This document shows, piece after piece, positions 22,970 through 35,400 of a stretch of 64,000 nt of DNA. The notes under the pieces were generated by a model. That model made no database searches. It had not been told where the DNA came from and saw only the letters and a program-made list of their open reading frames with translations. Each line of letters begins with the position of its first letter. Position 1 is the stretch's first letter. Position numbers and translations under genes: made by a program. This stretch comes from Ceratobasidium sp. AG-K. Taxonomy: Eukaryota; Basidiomycota; Agaricomycetes; Cantharellales; Ceratobasidiaceae. The stretch is taken from assembly GCA_037039685.1 (NCBI GenBank), contig JAWNGF010000010.1, forward strand, positions 1,364,001-1,428,000, in the 5' to 3' direction.

Positions 22970-23400
22970 TTAGTGCACTGAGCCACAAGAAAACAAAGTC
23001 ATGTGACAACATGGACAATCAATCCTCAAGTACAGTGTCTTGAAGGAGCAAGGCTCCAGCAGCAACAATAGTCGAAATCCAATCAAACCCCTCAAGAGGA
23101 GCAAGGGAACAGGCAGGTGATTGGACGGCACCACTTAGAAGTACCAGCCGTGCATCAAGACCCCCTTCTACCAGTGTCCCAGGAGGAATTGGCAACATTA
23201 TTGAAACCTCAGGAACTCAAAAAAAAACCAGGAGTTCAAACAAACAAGGGTCCACCTCACCAACAATTTGACTAGTTGAAAATCCAATCAACACGCCACC
23301 ACCAGCAGCACCAGTTGTCACTCTCCATGGGGAGAGTGTGATTAGCCCCAGGGCTGTGTGTATGATTTGGAAACCAGGACCACTTAGAAAAGCAACCCCA

Positions 23401-23857
23401 TGTCGTAAGCTTCTTCTTGGTGGCTATGAGACAAGCCACAACGGAGAGTGGACGGCACTAAGACCTAAGTGACCTCTTGAACCGCAACACACTTAAGCGT
23501 CTGTAGGCTCTTGAGGGTAGGGGTGGTTCAAAGTGTCACTCAAAGGGGATGTTTTGACAAGACAAAACAAGCTGGGGTTACCAGGCTTGTTGGTCCTCTA
23601 TATATATTCAGAAAGAGGCCGAGTCATACAAGGCGCAGCCACACGAGTCATACATAACAGCCAGTCAGGAGTGTCCATGTGAGTCATGCTGTATGAACAG
23701 ACATGACTCATACAAAGCACAGCCGCGTTACACAGTGTAACACATAACCACAAGAAGGTGGCAACGCGGCAAACGGAAACAGGGAACATAACACAAAGAG
23801 GGAAGACAGGCGGGCGCGGCAACGGGCGAGTCCGATGGAGTGAGCTAGCTCACGACA
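23401..23857 (-). repeat. 3' LTR of element D
   Basis: 457-bp LTR, 98% identical to 30175-30631 by eye. All differences are CG against CA or TG. Confidence 0.95.
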
Positions 23858-23898
23858 TTACTCCCCCCTAAGAGTCCGTTTGGGGGACCTGAATGGAC

Positions 23899-24723
23899 TT
23901 ACTGCACCGCGCAGTCCTTCCCTTTCCTCAGCATATACTCCTCAAGCCCTTCATCTTCCTCCACGGTCAGGTCGATGGGATTGAACACGGTATTTCCCGG
24001 TTCGTCCGAGAACTTCTCCCATTCCTCCCAAGTCTCTTCCTTTGTCCAGTCCGCCTTGGACCAGTCCAAAACCCTCTTCTGGGTCCCCACAAACTCCTCA
24101 TCCCATTGTCGCACATCAGGTTCCGCCTCCTTCCATGCTGACACATCTGCCTCCTCCCACTTCCACCAGTTTGGCGCCCATTCAAACTTCTCCTTTTGGT
24201 ACCTTCCCCTTTCCATCTTCCAGTCGCTCAGGTCCCTCTCATAGTTGGCGTCCCAGGCATTGTTCCATCTAGGTCGGAGCGTTGGCTGCCTTCTGTCGTA
24301 ACCTGGTACCCACTCGCTCGAGTACGCTCCTTCTTGTCCCCATTCAACCACTCCAAGAATGTGGGTGGAGAGGAGGACGACCTCCAAGACCTGGAATGCG
24401 GCGCACCCCCGGCAGACAAATATGTCCTTCCGCAGGAGCTGCATTCGTGTCAGCCATTTTTTTCCGACCCACTGGAATTCCCCCAGGTCCGAGTGGAGGA
24501 TGTCGTCTGAGGCTCTGAAGTGCATTCTTCCCGAGCCTTGTTGCGACCTCTTGAAGACATAGAGGGCGGCCCCGGAGTCAAGGATCCTTGCCGTGGCAAA
24601 GGCAGGTCCTTTGAGGACGCAGGTGAGGTTGTTGGTGATGGTGGTACGGGAGACGGCAGGCATGGTGGAGTGCAAAAAAGATTTAGAGAGCAGAGTTGAG
24701 AGTGTGTTCTGGAGTAGTTGCAA
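23899..24723 (-). CDS. extra 3' ORF of element D (function unknown)
   Basis: Intact ORF of 274 codons; an internal Met at 24663 (MPAVSRTT) is the likelier start because the homologous ORF of B also opens with MPA. It overlaps the pol tail in the +2 frame relative to pol. No known domain is recognised. A core reads LGEFQWVGKKW, then FVCRGCAAFQV, which lines up with WVSHPN and YYHCRGCIRLTV in the C-element ORF, so a shared C-x-x-C feature, perhaps metal-binding, is possible. The C-terminal half is rich in Trp, Glu and Lys (WWKWEEADVSAWKEAE) and looks helical. It ends IDLTVEEDEGLEEYMLR, which resembles a SUMO-interaction-like hydrophobic-acidic patch (speculative). Confidence 0.7.
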   Translation of the reverse strand: MQLLQNTLSTLLSKSFLHSTMPAVSRTTITNNLTCVLKGPAFATARILDSGAALYVFKRSQQGSGRMHFRASDDILHSDLGEFQWVGKKWLTRMQLLRKDIFVCRGCAAFQVLEVVLLSTHILGVVEWGQEGAYSSEWVPGYDRRQPTLRPRWNNAWDANYERDLSDWKMERGRYQKEKFEWAPNWWKWEEADVSAWKEAEPDVRQWDEEFVGTQKRVLDWSKADWTKEETWEEWEKFSDEPGNTVFNPIDLTVEEDEGLEEYMLRKGKDCAVQ

Positions 24724-27700
24724 GTTTTGCAGATGTCACTATCAATTGCGCCCCCTCTGCCTTTTATCTTTCCTGGGACGTAGTTAGATGGCGTGGGAGC
24801 TTCGGGGTGTCGGTGTAGAAGGTCCTTGATGATTTTTGAAAGGTGACCAAAATCTTCCGCTCTTTGTTCTGTGTCTTCTTCACTTCCATAACCCTTCCAT
24901 CTGGCCCTGTAAAAAAGACTGTCCTTTGTCTCTTTCCAGTCCAAAATCTTCTCTACTTCATATTCTTCTTCTCCTTCTTCCGTTATGATCGGTGGTGGTT
25001 GGGGTTGGTTTCGGCTGAATTCTGTGTCTTCTTTGTAAGGGCTGAGCAAGTCGATGTGGAAAACAGGGTGCACCCTCATTGTTGCTGGCAAAGTCAGTTC
25101 ATAAGCATGTGACCCTATCCTTTGCTTCACAACAAACGGCCCGTGTTTCTTGTTATCCAGCTTTTTTGATGGTCTTTTTGTTTGAATGTTCCTTCCCAAA
25201 AGCCATACTAGATCTCCTTCCTTGTATTCGTTTCTTGGTTCTTCTTCTGGGAGCCTTTGGCTTTCCATTGATGCAATTGCTTCGTCGTGGATTTTGCGCC
25301 ATTTTTCCGTGATGCTGTTTGCTTCCAGAACCTCTGATTCTTCTGCTGAGATATTCCACAGTGGTTCCGTGCCGTAGATAATTTCAAAAGGGGAACTACC
25401 TGTTACGCGGTGCTTCTGTAGATTATAGCTGAATTCCGCAATAGGCAACAAGTCCGCCCAGTCATCCTGTCAATAGTTGACAAATGATTGTAGCCAGCCT
25501 TCCATCCATTGATTGGTTCTCTCCGTTATTCCATCAGTTTGGGGGTGGTAGGCAGTGCTGAAACCTGGACTAGTTCCAATTCTCTCGTAAATGGCTTTCA
25601 TGAGTTTGGAGTTGAAAGTAGTCCCTTGGTCAGAGATCGTGCTTTTTGGAAAGCCGTGTAGTTTCCAAACATTTGTGACGAAAAGGTTTGCAAGGTCGCT
25701 TGCCGTGTGAGATTCTTTGCAGGGTATGAAATGCGCCATTCTTGAGAATCTATCCACCACTACTAAGATGCTATCTGCTCCTTTCGATTTTGGTAATTTC
25801 ACTACGAAGTCAAACGCTATGTCTTCCCATGGTCCTTTTGGAATCTCTAGAGGCTTGATCGGAACTATCGACTTTGATCCCTTTGTCCGTTGGCAAGTTT
25901 CACAGGATTCCACATATCTGTTTACGCTTTGCTTCATTCCCGGCCAGAAGTATCTTCTCGATATTAGTTCCAAAGTTCTAGCTTGTCCTTGATGACCCGC
26001 GATTTTTGAGTCGTGGTGAACTCGCATGATGGCCAGCCTGGATTCCTTGTCTTCTGGCACGTAAATCCTTCCTTTGAACCATAATAGTCCCTCCTTGAAA
26101 TCATAATCTTTTGCACTGTGTTGTAGGGTTTTTGGTAGCGTTTCCCTTGATTTGCAGATTTTTTTGATTTGTGCCAACCCTTCGTCTGTTTCTTGTGCTT
26201 CCTTGATAGTTTCTATGATGTCTGTGTCTACTTGTCCCATAAATCCCTTGAATCTTTTGACAGCTATCATAACTTGTTCAGGCATGGGGGTGTCTTCATG
26301 GTCTGATCGTCTAGACAATAGGTCCGGCTTAGATGACAGGATTCCAGGGCAGTATATGATGTCAAAGTTATAGGAAGCAAGCAATTGGTGCCATCTTGCG
26401 TGTCGACAGTTGAAAGTTCTTGCTTCCTTCCAGAACTGTAGATTCCTATGATTGGTGTAGATGGTGATAGGGTCCTTTGTTCCTTTGAGGTATAGCCTCC
26501 AATGTGTTAAAGATTCTATAATTGCCATAAGTTCTTTATTGTGGACATTGTAGTTGAGTTGAGCCTTGTTGAACGATTTTGAAAGAAAAGCACTAGGGTG
26601 TAGGTAGCCATCATCTTGCCTTTGTGACAGGATCGCTCCCATTGCTACTCCACTTGCGTCTGTTTCCAAGAAGAAGGGTTTGTCAGGATTTGGATGGCAT
26701 AGAGTGGGTTCCTTGCTGATTTCTGTTTTTAGGGCTTCAAATGCTTCCTGCTGATTGTTTCCCCATTCCCATTTGTTCTCCTTTCTTGTCAAGGTCATCA
26801 GCGGTTTTGCTAATCAGCTGAAATTTGGTACGAATCTTCGGTAGAAATTTGCGAATCCTAGAAATGCTTGGACCTGCTTGACTGTTCTTGGCTCCTTCCA
26901 CTCCTTTATTGCCTTGACCTTTTCTTCCTCCATTGAGATGCCTGAATTGCTGATTCCAAGTCCAGTATATGTTAATTTGGTGACAAAGAATTCGCATTTT
27001 GGAAGCTTTGCGAAAAGATTTTCCTCCAGTAAGATCTTTAGTACCTTTCTGACATCCATGGTATGTTGGCTTCTGTCTTTAGAGAAGACTAGGATGTTGT
27101 CAATGTATACTATGACGCATACGTCGATAAGGTTATGGAAAATGTGGTTCATATATCTTTGGAAAATGGCGGGTGCGTTCTTTAGTCCAAAAGGCATGAC
27201 GACGTATTCAAAGAGTCCTTCTTTTGTTTTGAAAGCTGTCTTCCATTCGTTGCCTTCTCTGATCCTGATATTGTTGAAACCCATGCGTAGATCGATCTTG
27301 GAAAAAAATTTCGCATCCTTGATTTTATCCAGGAGGTCTTCCATTTGGGGCATTGGGAATCTGTCGTCTTTTGTAATGGCGTTTACTCCTCTAAGGTCTT
27401 GAACAAGTCGTAGTTGGCGAACTGCCCCTGGATTCTTTTGATCAATCGGTTTTTTGACAAAAAAACAAGGTGATGCAATGGGTGATTTGCTTGGTCGGAT
27501 CTTTCCCGCTGCGATTTCTTCATCCAGGTATTCTCTTAGTGCAATTGATTCTGTTGGAGATAGTGGGATAGGTCTGGCTGGTTTTGGAAGTTCAGCTCCT
27601 TCCTTGAAGTCGATGGCGCAGTCATATGGACAATGATCCGGGATTCTTTTAAATTTCTCTTCACTGAAGACATCGGCAAATTCCTTGAATTCTTCGGGTA

Positions 27701-28142
27701 GGTCGTCTATTGAGGCCGTTCTTGCTTGGATGGGTTCTGACCGCCATGATATGTGCTTTGTTTTCCAATCAATGACCGGGTTTGCTTCCTCTAACCATTC
27801 CAGTCCCAGGATAAGTTTAGTTTCCCCAGTAGGCATGGCGAAGAAGACTTGTTTGAAGGTTCTTCCCTCCACGTCTAGTTCCAGCTTAGCTTTGAAACGT
27901 ATTTGGTGAGAGAGTTCCTTCCCTTGGATACCGATCACTTTTCTTGGAGTGGGAAGTTCCATGAGTGGAATATTGTTGGATCGAGCCCAAGAGATGTCCA
28001 AGAAGTTCCTTGATGCTCCAGAATCGATGAGGGTTGGGATGAGTTCTGTGATTCCGGCAACGTTTGCATAAACAATGGTTGACTCATTTGTTGCTCTAAA
28101 GTACATTGTTCCTATTGCCGGTTTTTTGGTCTCTCCACACAC
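24450..28142 (-). pseudogene. pol of element D: PR-RT-RNaseH-IN-chromodomain, two TGA codons
   Basis: Starts at about 28142 in a different frame from gag, overlapping its end, as in a frameshift arrangement. Order: protease LIDSGASRNFLD; RT with [29 protein letters not shown] and YIDNILVFS (Asn in the second Asp position of YxDD); RNase H FLETDASGVAMGAILSQRQ; integrase HHCC (HHDSKIAGHQ...CETC) and core D...D...E (STAYHPQTDGITERTNQW); GPY/F-like region KKHGPFVVKQRIGSHAYEL; chromodomain EEYEVEKILDW...YRARWKGYGSEEDTE. TGA interrupts at 26811-26813 and 25468-25470 only. The frame then runs on as a Pro/Ser-rich tail beneath the extra ORF. Confidence 0.88.
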
Positions 28143-30145
28143 AGTTAGAGGGAGACCCCTTCTTTTCCCAAGTCTTCCATAATTGTTGCCTCCCTTCCTT
28201 TAACGCTAGGTTCCGTTGTTATCCATTCCTTGGACGGGCATTTGAATGAATGGTGTCCTTCCTGCCCGCATTTCAAGCAGCGGTTGCTTGCTATCCTTGC
28301 TTTGTATACTTTGTCAGGTAGTCGTTTTGTAGAGGATTGTCCGCTAGCGGTTGGTTGGGCTGCTTTCTTCCCCGTAGAGGTCTTGATTTGTTGTAATTTT
28401 TGGTCGATAGAGATTGCGATTGAGATCCACCGGTCAAGAGAAAGTTCTTGTTCTGTCCCATCTTCATTGATCAGGGTTAGTTCAAAACAAAGCTAGCTCG
28501 GTTTTGACCTCAGACTTCAGCCCTTCCTTGAATTGGTTGATCAGGGCTTCCTGTCCCAGTTTACGTCTACCAGAAGGTATCGGAATTCCAAAGCATAGTT
28601 TGCTACCGAGTTGGTCTGTTTGCATTTTTGGATGTCCGATTCGGCTTTAGCTTTCTTGTTAGGGTCGCTGAACTGTTCCATGAAGTGTCCTTTGAAACTC
28701 TCCCATGAGACCAGATTTTGGTTGTTTCCTCCTTGGTTAAGCGATTGTAAGAGTACTTGTGCCCAGTGGGTGGCAGCTTTGTTCTCAGACTTGAAATTTG
28801 CTAGGGCTTCGCGGATCCTTTCTTTGTCGGAAGTGTATTGATCGCCTAGACGTACAAAGTAGCTCTCCATTTGTGTGATGAACATTTTGGCACCTTCTCC
28901 TTTCCTTCCGTCAAAGGCTTCTGGGCGAGTCACCTTGGGACGACGTGGTCCGCTACCAATGTTTGGGTTCTCAGTCAGTCGTTGGATTCTTAATTCTAAT
29001 TCGTCAATTCTGGTAGATTCCGCGTCTGGATGTGGTGGAGAATTTGATCACCTGGAGGGGGTCCCGTGGAGAGACGCTTTGTCCATTTCTTCTCGCATGT
29101 TGTTGATAGTTTCCTGAACTTCCGTGATTTTGGTGGTAAAGGAGGTTCCTTCCTGTTGTAAGGTTTCTAATCCTTGTGTTACTGCCTCGTTCCACTCGAG
29201 TTGCCCTTGTCTGGTAATGTTGAGTTCTTTGCATACATTGTTCACTAGTCCTTGAGTGTTGGTAACTTCATTTCGAAGGCGGGTTACGTCTTGACCGACT
29301 AGAAAGGAGTTATGTTCGCCATTTCTTGCCGAGTTCAGAATGTCCGTCAAGGTTCCTTGTAGGGTGTTGATGGAGTCGTTAAAGATTTGCTGGTTGTTTG
29401 CTAGGACCTGTGTCGCTTGTTCTAGGCCACTAAGCCTTCGATCTATAGTGACTCTCATTCCGTCTTTAACCCTAAGGGTAGCATTGTGTCTTCCTTCTAG
29501 AAGGTCGTCTAGGTTATCTAAATTGCCGATTACAACCCTGCTGCTAGAGCTGGAACTTGAACTTGAACTTCCTGGATTGCCGGCGTTTTGTTGTACCGGG
29601 GCTGGTTGCTCGGAGTAACCCTGTGGGATATATGGTGGTGCTGGAATCGCTGGTGTGACTGGCTGGGAAGCCACTGGAATTGGTCCTGCGTTGGTGATGG
29701 TTCCTCCAATTTGGGGAACTGTAGGGACATTGGGAACGTGAGGTGTAGGAGGAGGTCTAATGGGAACAAGCGATACGCCTCAATGAGCTTTGGGTTGGGG
29801 AGAAAAGAACTGTCTTCTAGTCCCTAACGACCACGAGGGACGTGATGGCCCTGGAGTTACAGTTGGAATACGAATTACAGCTGGAGTAGGGTCATTTGTG
29901 AGATCTCCTGGTTCTCTATTTGTGATAGTAGGTTCTTTCTCTTGTACTGTTGTCATGTCAGGAATGCCAAAAGCTCCCGGCATTGATGTTTGACTTTGGG
30001 GGCATGATCGGGCAGGACCTCCCGCTTGAGTTTGTGCGATATCTTGCTCGTTTAGTGATCCTGTGGGCCTAGCTGCCCAACTGGGTCCTCTTCTTGTTGA
30101 TATAGTGGATGAGGGTCGTGACCCTACATCTTCTTGAATAGACAT
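28143..30145 (-). pseudogene. gag of element D (stops and frameshifts)
   Basis: Starts MSIQEDVGSRPSSTI at 30145. A Pro-rich region is followed by a coiled-coil-like part (GLEQATQVLANNQQIF), capsid core RPEAFDGRKGEGAKMFITQM and zinc knuckle CLKCGQEGHHSFKC near 28250-28290. Lesions: TGA at about 29780 and 29048, and 1-nt shifts near 28541 (after VDVNW) and 28490. Gag is therefore more damaged than pol, so mobilisation would need Gag supplied by another copy. Confidence 0.82.
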
Positions 30146-30174
30146 GTTTGTGTGTTGTTAAGCTTGTTTTGTAA

Positions 30175-30631
30175 TGTCGTAAGCTTCTTCTTGGTGGCTA
30201 TGAGACAAGCCGCAACGGAGAGTGGACGGCACTAAGACCTAAGTGACCTCTTGAACCGCAACACACTTAAGCGTCTGTAGGCTCTTGAGGGTAGGGGTGG
30301 TTCAAAGTGTCACTCAAAGGGGATGTTTTGACAAGACAAAACAAGCTGGGGTTACCAGGCTTGTTGGTCCTCTATATATATTCAGAAAGAGGCTGAGTCA
30401 TACAAGGCGCAGCCACACGAGTCATACATAACAGCCAGTCAGGAGTGTCCATGTGAGTCATGCTGTATGAACAGACATGACTCATACAAAGCACAGCCGC
30501 GTTACACAGTGTAACACATAACCACAAGAAGGTGGCAACGCGGCAAACAGAAACGGGGAACGTAACACAAAGAGGGAAGACAGGCGGGCGCGGCGACAGG
30601 CAAGTCCAATGGAGTGAGCTAGCTCACAACA
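30175..30631 (-). repeat. 5' LTR of element D, with promoter
   Basis: Minus-strand LTR with TGASTCA at 30394, 30454 and 30478, TATA at about 30372-30380 and predicted transcript start at 30347. The 12 bases acaaaacaagct at 30336-30347 pair with the primer-binding site just inside the LTR at 30160-30174. Confidence 0.9.
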
Positions 30632-32432
30632 CCCCAGGACCATCAAACACCGGGACAACATGGACCAGACGTCCTTTAGCATTTCCTGACTTTGGATTAC
30701 AATTTCCACTGCCGGTGGCAACCCCTACATTCATGCCACCACTAGTAGAAGTCCCTGGAACTCACAGCGCCCTGAGTGTGCCATCAACCTTCCAATCACA
30801 AGGAAGCGTTGAGTCAGTTTCACAGGATGAAGGACTGAGAGAAGAACAACAGATGGAAAATATGGAGGGAAGTCCTATCCAAGCACTGGAAAGAATCTTC
30901 AACACCCTTCAGATCCAATATCAACAGGAGAACACAGTCCAAGCCCTTAGAATTGAAGGGTTGGAACAACAATGGGATCTACAAACCCAAGAAACAACAA
31001 ACATGATGCAGTGAATTGAGCACATTGCTTCTAGAATGGAAGATGGAGTCAACACTTTCTATGAACAGCTTAGAAATGTGGATTGTGTTCAACACCAAAT
31101 CCTTGAAGTCTTCAAACAATTGGTTGAAAATTCCGAACAAATCAGCAATAGGATGAACAATTTTGATCTCCTGATCAACCAAACCCTGCAAGGACAAACC
31201 CAGCATATTACACACATTGAAGAAACCTTAGGAAGGATGGTGGAAGGAATGAGAAACATGACCATCACCCTTGGAAGGATTGATGAGGAAGTTACCAATG
31301 GTTTCCAGGATCAAACCACTAGGATGCAAGAAGTCTGCCTACAAACAAGGGAAATGTTTGATCTTCTTGAGCAAATTGGTGCTGATGCCCAAGCAGAATC
31401 TGAACACCAAAGGATGGAATCACAACAAACCTCTGTTGAGATTCCACAACAAAATCAGCCACCGCCTCATCTACCACAGGGACAACAATCACCCTCATTT
31501 GAAGTACAAGGACAATCTGGATATCAAATCAGGGATGAAGGAAGAACTTTTATCTTCCAAATAAATCAAGGAGGCAATGGGGGAAACTCAGGACCACACA
31601 TCAAAATGCCAAAAGCCTTTGAAGGAACCGGGAGAACCGCAGCCAAAACCTTTATTGCAAGAATGAAGGCCTATTTCCGTCTGAACCCTACCCAGTACAA
31701 CATGGATGAACAATGTATTATTGCAGTTTTGATGAACATGGCAGAAGGACCCACTGGAAATTGGGCACAACCAGTCCTGAACAGATACAATGACAACCTA
31801 GACCATCTGTGGTTAGACTCATGGGATGCTTTCCAAGAAGCCTACAACAGACAATGGAGCAACCCCAGCAAGAAAATTCAAGCTGAACAAGGAATTCAAC
31901 AACTTTACCAAAACAAGAGCGTAGCCAAATACGTCTCTGACTTCTGACTTCTTTCCCAAGAACTTGACTGGAATGACGTGGCCCTAGCGGCATGATTCAG
32001 ACAAGGCCTGAGTTGCCTCATCAAAGCAGAACTTGTTTGTGAGGAACTTAGGGACAGGGTGGGAGCAGAACAGCAAGACCTTGAAGGATGGATCAATATT
32101 GCCCTACAAGCAGAAGAAATCAACAAACTGACCAATCCCGTTAGCAAAGGGAAAAGGAACAAACAACCGGCTCAAGCGGAAGGTTCCAGAACCCAGAAAA
32201 TCAAATGGGATCTGGTCCCAAAAGAAGAGAAGAAATGACAAAGGGAAAACAACCTCTGCATCAAATGTGGGGAAGCAGGGCACAATCTTGCTGACTGCAC
32301 AAGGGAGTGGACCTACAAGGACAAAGGAAAGAAACCTGTGAAGGGAAAAGCTGCTGAACTCAAAGTTGAAGGGGTGAATGAGAACAGATCCACCAATTCT
32401 GAGTTGGAAAACTAGACAGGCATCTCTCCACT

Positions 32433-35400
32433 GTGTGTGAGGATGTCCCAATATCCTCTCTGCAAAATGTATACTATTGCAAGGCTACAAATGAAACTCC
32501 CATGGTATACACAACAGCAGAGGGAATCACGGAAAAAATCTCAACTCTCATTGACTCTGGCTTGTCTAGAAACTTCATTGACCTGAACTTTGCCAAGGAA
32601 AACAATATCCCTTTGACCAAATTACAAAGCCCCAGAAGCATCAAAACCATTGACAGAAAAACACAAAAGGATGAGATCCGTTTCAGGTGCAAGCTGAAAT
32701 TTGATCTCAAGGGAAGAACTTTCTACCAAAAGTTCTATGTCATGAACACCAGCACACAACCCATGATTTTAGGAATGCCATGGCTGAAGGAGACCAACCC
32801 TGAAATATCCTGGTCCCCCTTTGCTATCAAATGGAAAGAAGAAAATCCCCTTATTGCCAAAGCAGGACTACTTCAGGAGCTACCAGAAGAACTTGAAGAA
32901 TTCAAGGACGTCTTTGACAAAGAAAAATACAACAAACTGCCTGAACACAGAGAATGGGATTGTAGAATCAACTTCTATGACAACAATTGACTTCCAAAAC
33001 CAAAAAAGGCCTACCCTCTGGCACCAAGGGAAAGAGAAGCAACAAAGGAATACATTGAGAACAAACTCTGGTCAGGACATATCAGGCCCAGCAAATCTCC
33101 CCTAGCTGCAAGCCTTTTCTTTGTCAAAAAAGCCCTGAAGGAAGGACAAGCCATCCCTGACCTACGCCCTGTTGTTGACTACAGAGGTGCAAACAAAGAA
33201 ACTATCCCAGACCGCTACCCTATTCCGCTTCTTGAACAACTACTAGAAATATTCAAGAAGATGGGAGAAAGCTCAAGGGAAGAACTTTTCATCACTTTGC
33301 TTGATCTGAAGAATGGCTTTTGGAATGTCAGAATGAGAGAAGGAGATGAATGGAAGACAGCATTTATCACCTCAGAAGGGCTCTTCAAATACACTGTGAT
33401 GGCCTTTGGCCTCAAGAATGCACCGTCTACTTTCCAAAGAATGATGGACCACAGCTTCAGGGACATGATTGGGGTGAAGGTTATGATCTACATTGATGAC
33501 ATCCTCATTATTTCTTGAGGAAGAGATCAACACACCATAGATATCAAGGAAGTCTTGCAACAATTGAGAAAGAACAACCTCTTTGGAAATCTGAAGAAAT
33601 GTACCTCCTATGGAAAGAGAGCCAACTGGGTTGGTTTTGTTGTTGACAAGGATGGCATTTCCATGAACAGAGACAAGATCAAGACTATCCAAGAATGGCC
33701 CACTCCCAAAACCGTGAAACAACTACAGGCATTCATTGGTTTCTGCAACTTCTATAGGAGATTCATGGTTGCCTTCTCCTTGATTGTCAAGCCCTTGACC
33801 CAATTGACAAGAAAGGACAGGAAATGGGAATGGAACTCAGAACACCAGGAAGCCTTTGAATCCCTGAAAAACGTTATTTCAAGGGAACCAGTACTTGCAC
33901 ATCCTGACAAATCAAAGCAGTACTTCCTTGAGACAGACGCCTCAGGAGTGGCAATGGGTGCTATTCTCAGCCAGCGACAAAAAGACGGATACTTACACCC
34001 AATAGGGTTTCTCTCAAAAAGCTTCAAGGAAGCGGAGCTGAATTATGACACACATGACAAGGAGCTCCTTGCCATCATAGAAGCATTATGACACTGGTGC
34101 ATTCACCTTGAAGGAACAAGGGAACCAATAGTGATCTACACAGATCACAAAAACCTTACTTACTGGCAGAAGGCCAGCACCTTCAACCAACAACACAACA
34201 GATGGCTTCTCATGCTGGCAAGCTACAATTTTGAAATCCACTATAGACCCAGCAAAATGTTGGAGAAGCCAGACATCCTCTCCTGGAGAAGCGATCACAA
34301 CAATATTGCTTCTGCGGAACAAGTGATGATCTCTGCTGAAAATTTCAAAGGATTCTCTGCCTTGATGAGTGACAACATTATTGCGGAAATCAAAGAAGCT
34401 CTGGAGGAAGATGAGAACCTGGAGACCTTGATCAAAAGTACCAAAAGAAAGGAAGACCTACCACCCTCTGTGAAAAAACAATTCAAGGACTACAAAATGA
34501 GTGAAGATCTCCTTTGGTACCAAGGAAGAATTATTGTTCCAGACAAAAAAGACATCAAACTGAAGCTTCTCAAACTCTATCAAGACTTGCCCATTGCAGG
34601 TCACCAAGGACAAGCCAGAACTCTAGAACTCATTTCTAGGAACTACTACTGGCCAGGCATGAAAGCACAAGTCAACAAGTATGTTGACAGTTGCAAAGCA
34701 TGCCAAAGGGGGAAGGGAAGCAAAGGACACCTACCACTCAAACCCTTGCCCATTCTGGAGAAACCTTGGGAAAATATTGCATATGATTTCATAGTGAAAT
34801 TACCAAGATCACAAGGGTTCAACAGTGTCCTTGTTGTGATGGACCGCTTTTCCAGAATGGCACACTTCATCCCCTGCAAAGAATCCACAAACTCAGAAGA
34901 ACTTGCTGGTATTTTTGCGAAGGAAGTATGGTGGCTTCACGGCTTCCCCAAAACCACTGTCTCACATAGAGGATCCACCTTCAAATCACACTTCTTAGAA
35001 GCAGTCTACAAGCAGCTAGGAATCCAGGGGACATTCTCCACTGCCTTCCACCCTGAAACAGATGGCCTGGTGGAAAGAACAAACCAATGGCTTGAGGGAT
35101 GGATATGCATCTTTGGAAATCACAAGCAGGACAATTGGGCAAAATGGTTACCCATCGCGGAATTTTGCCACAACAACCACAAAAATTGAGTCACAAACAA
35201 ATCCCCCTTTGAAGTCATCTATGGCATGATCCCCAAATGGTCTATTGAGGACTATGTGACTCATTCCCCAGAAGGAGACAAGTGGACAAAGGACATGGAG
35301 ACTGTATGGGAAGAAACAAAGGCTCTGATGGAATATCATCATTCAAGGGAAGAAACCCCAAAAATGCAATACAAGGAAGGAGACAAGGTCTGGCTCTTGA

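Larger units (their letters stand above)
23401..30631 (-). mobile_element. Element D: 7,231-bp Ty3/gypsy chromovirus, youngest in the window
   Basis: Two 457-bp LTRs (23401-23857 and 30175-30631; TGTCGTAAGC...CACRACA on the plus strand) and TSD CCCCA at 23396-23400 and 30632-30636. It lies in the gag of B, minus strand. Order from 30631: LTR, primer-binding site (30160-30174), gag, pol, extra ORF, LTR. The LTRs differ at about ten sites only, and the body keeps many CpGs, so it is the most recent full-length insertion here. It still has TGA stops and two gag frameshifts. Confidence 0.95.
23011..32415 (+). pseudogene. gag of element B (split by element D)
   Basis: Starts at ATG 23011 (MDNQSSSTVS), runs to 23400, is entered by D, and resumes at 30632. 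Later parts: coiled-coil-like segment (IQYQQENTVQALRIEGLEQQ; NCVQHQILEVF-like), capsid core (KMPKAFEGTGRTAAKTFIA), QGIQQLYQNKSVAKYVSDF and zinc knuckle CIKCGEAGHNLADC near 32260, ending TAG 32413-32415. In-frame TGAs lie near 23041, 23275, 31012, 31945, 31995 and 32236. At 23275 and 31945 element C has CAA. Confidence 0.82.

Noticed and set aside
23401..30631. Recoding of TGA as a sense codon in retroelement pol
   Set aside because: Homologous codons in sister copies are CAA, CGA or AGA, and CpG loss explains TGA simply. The intact NLR and chaperone genes use TGA-free frames and ordinary stops.
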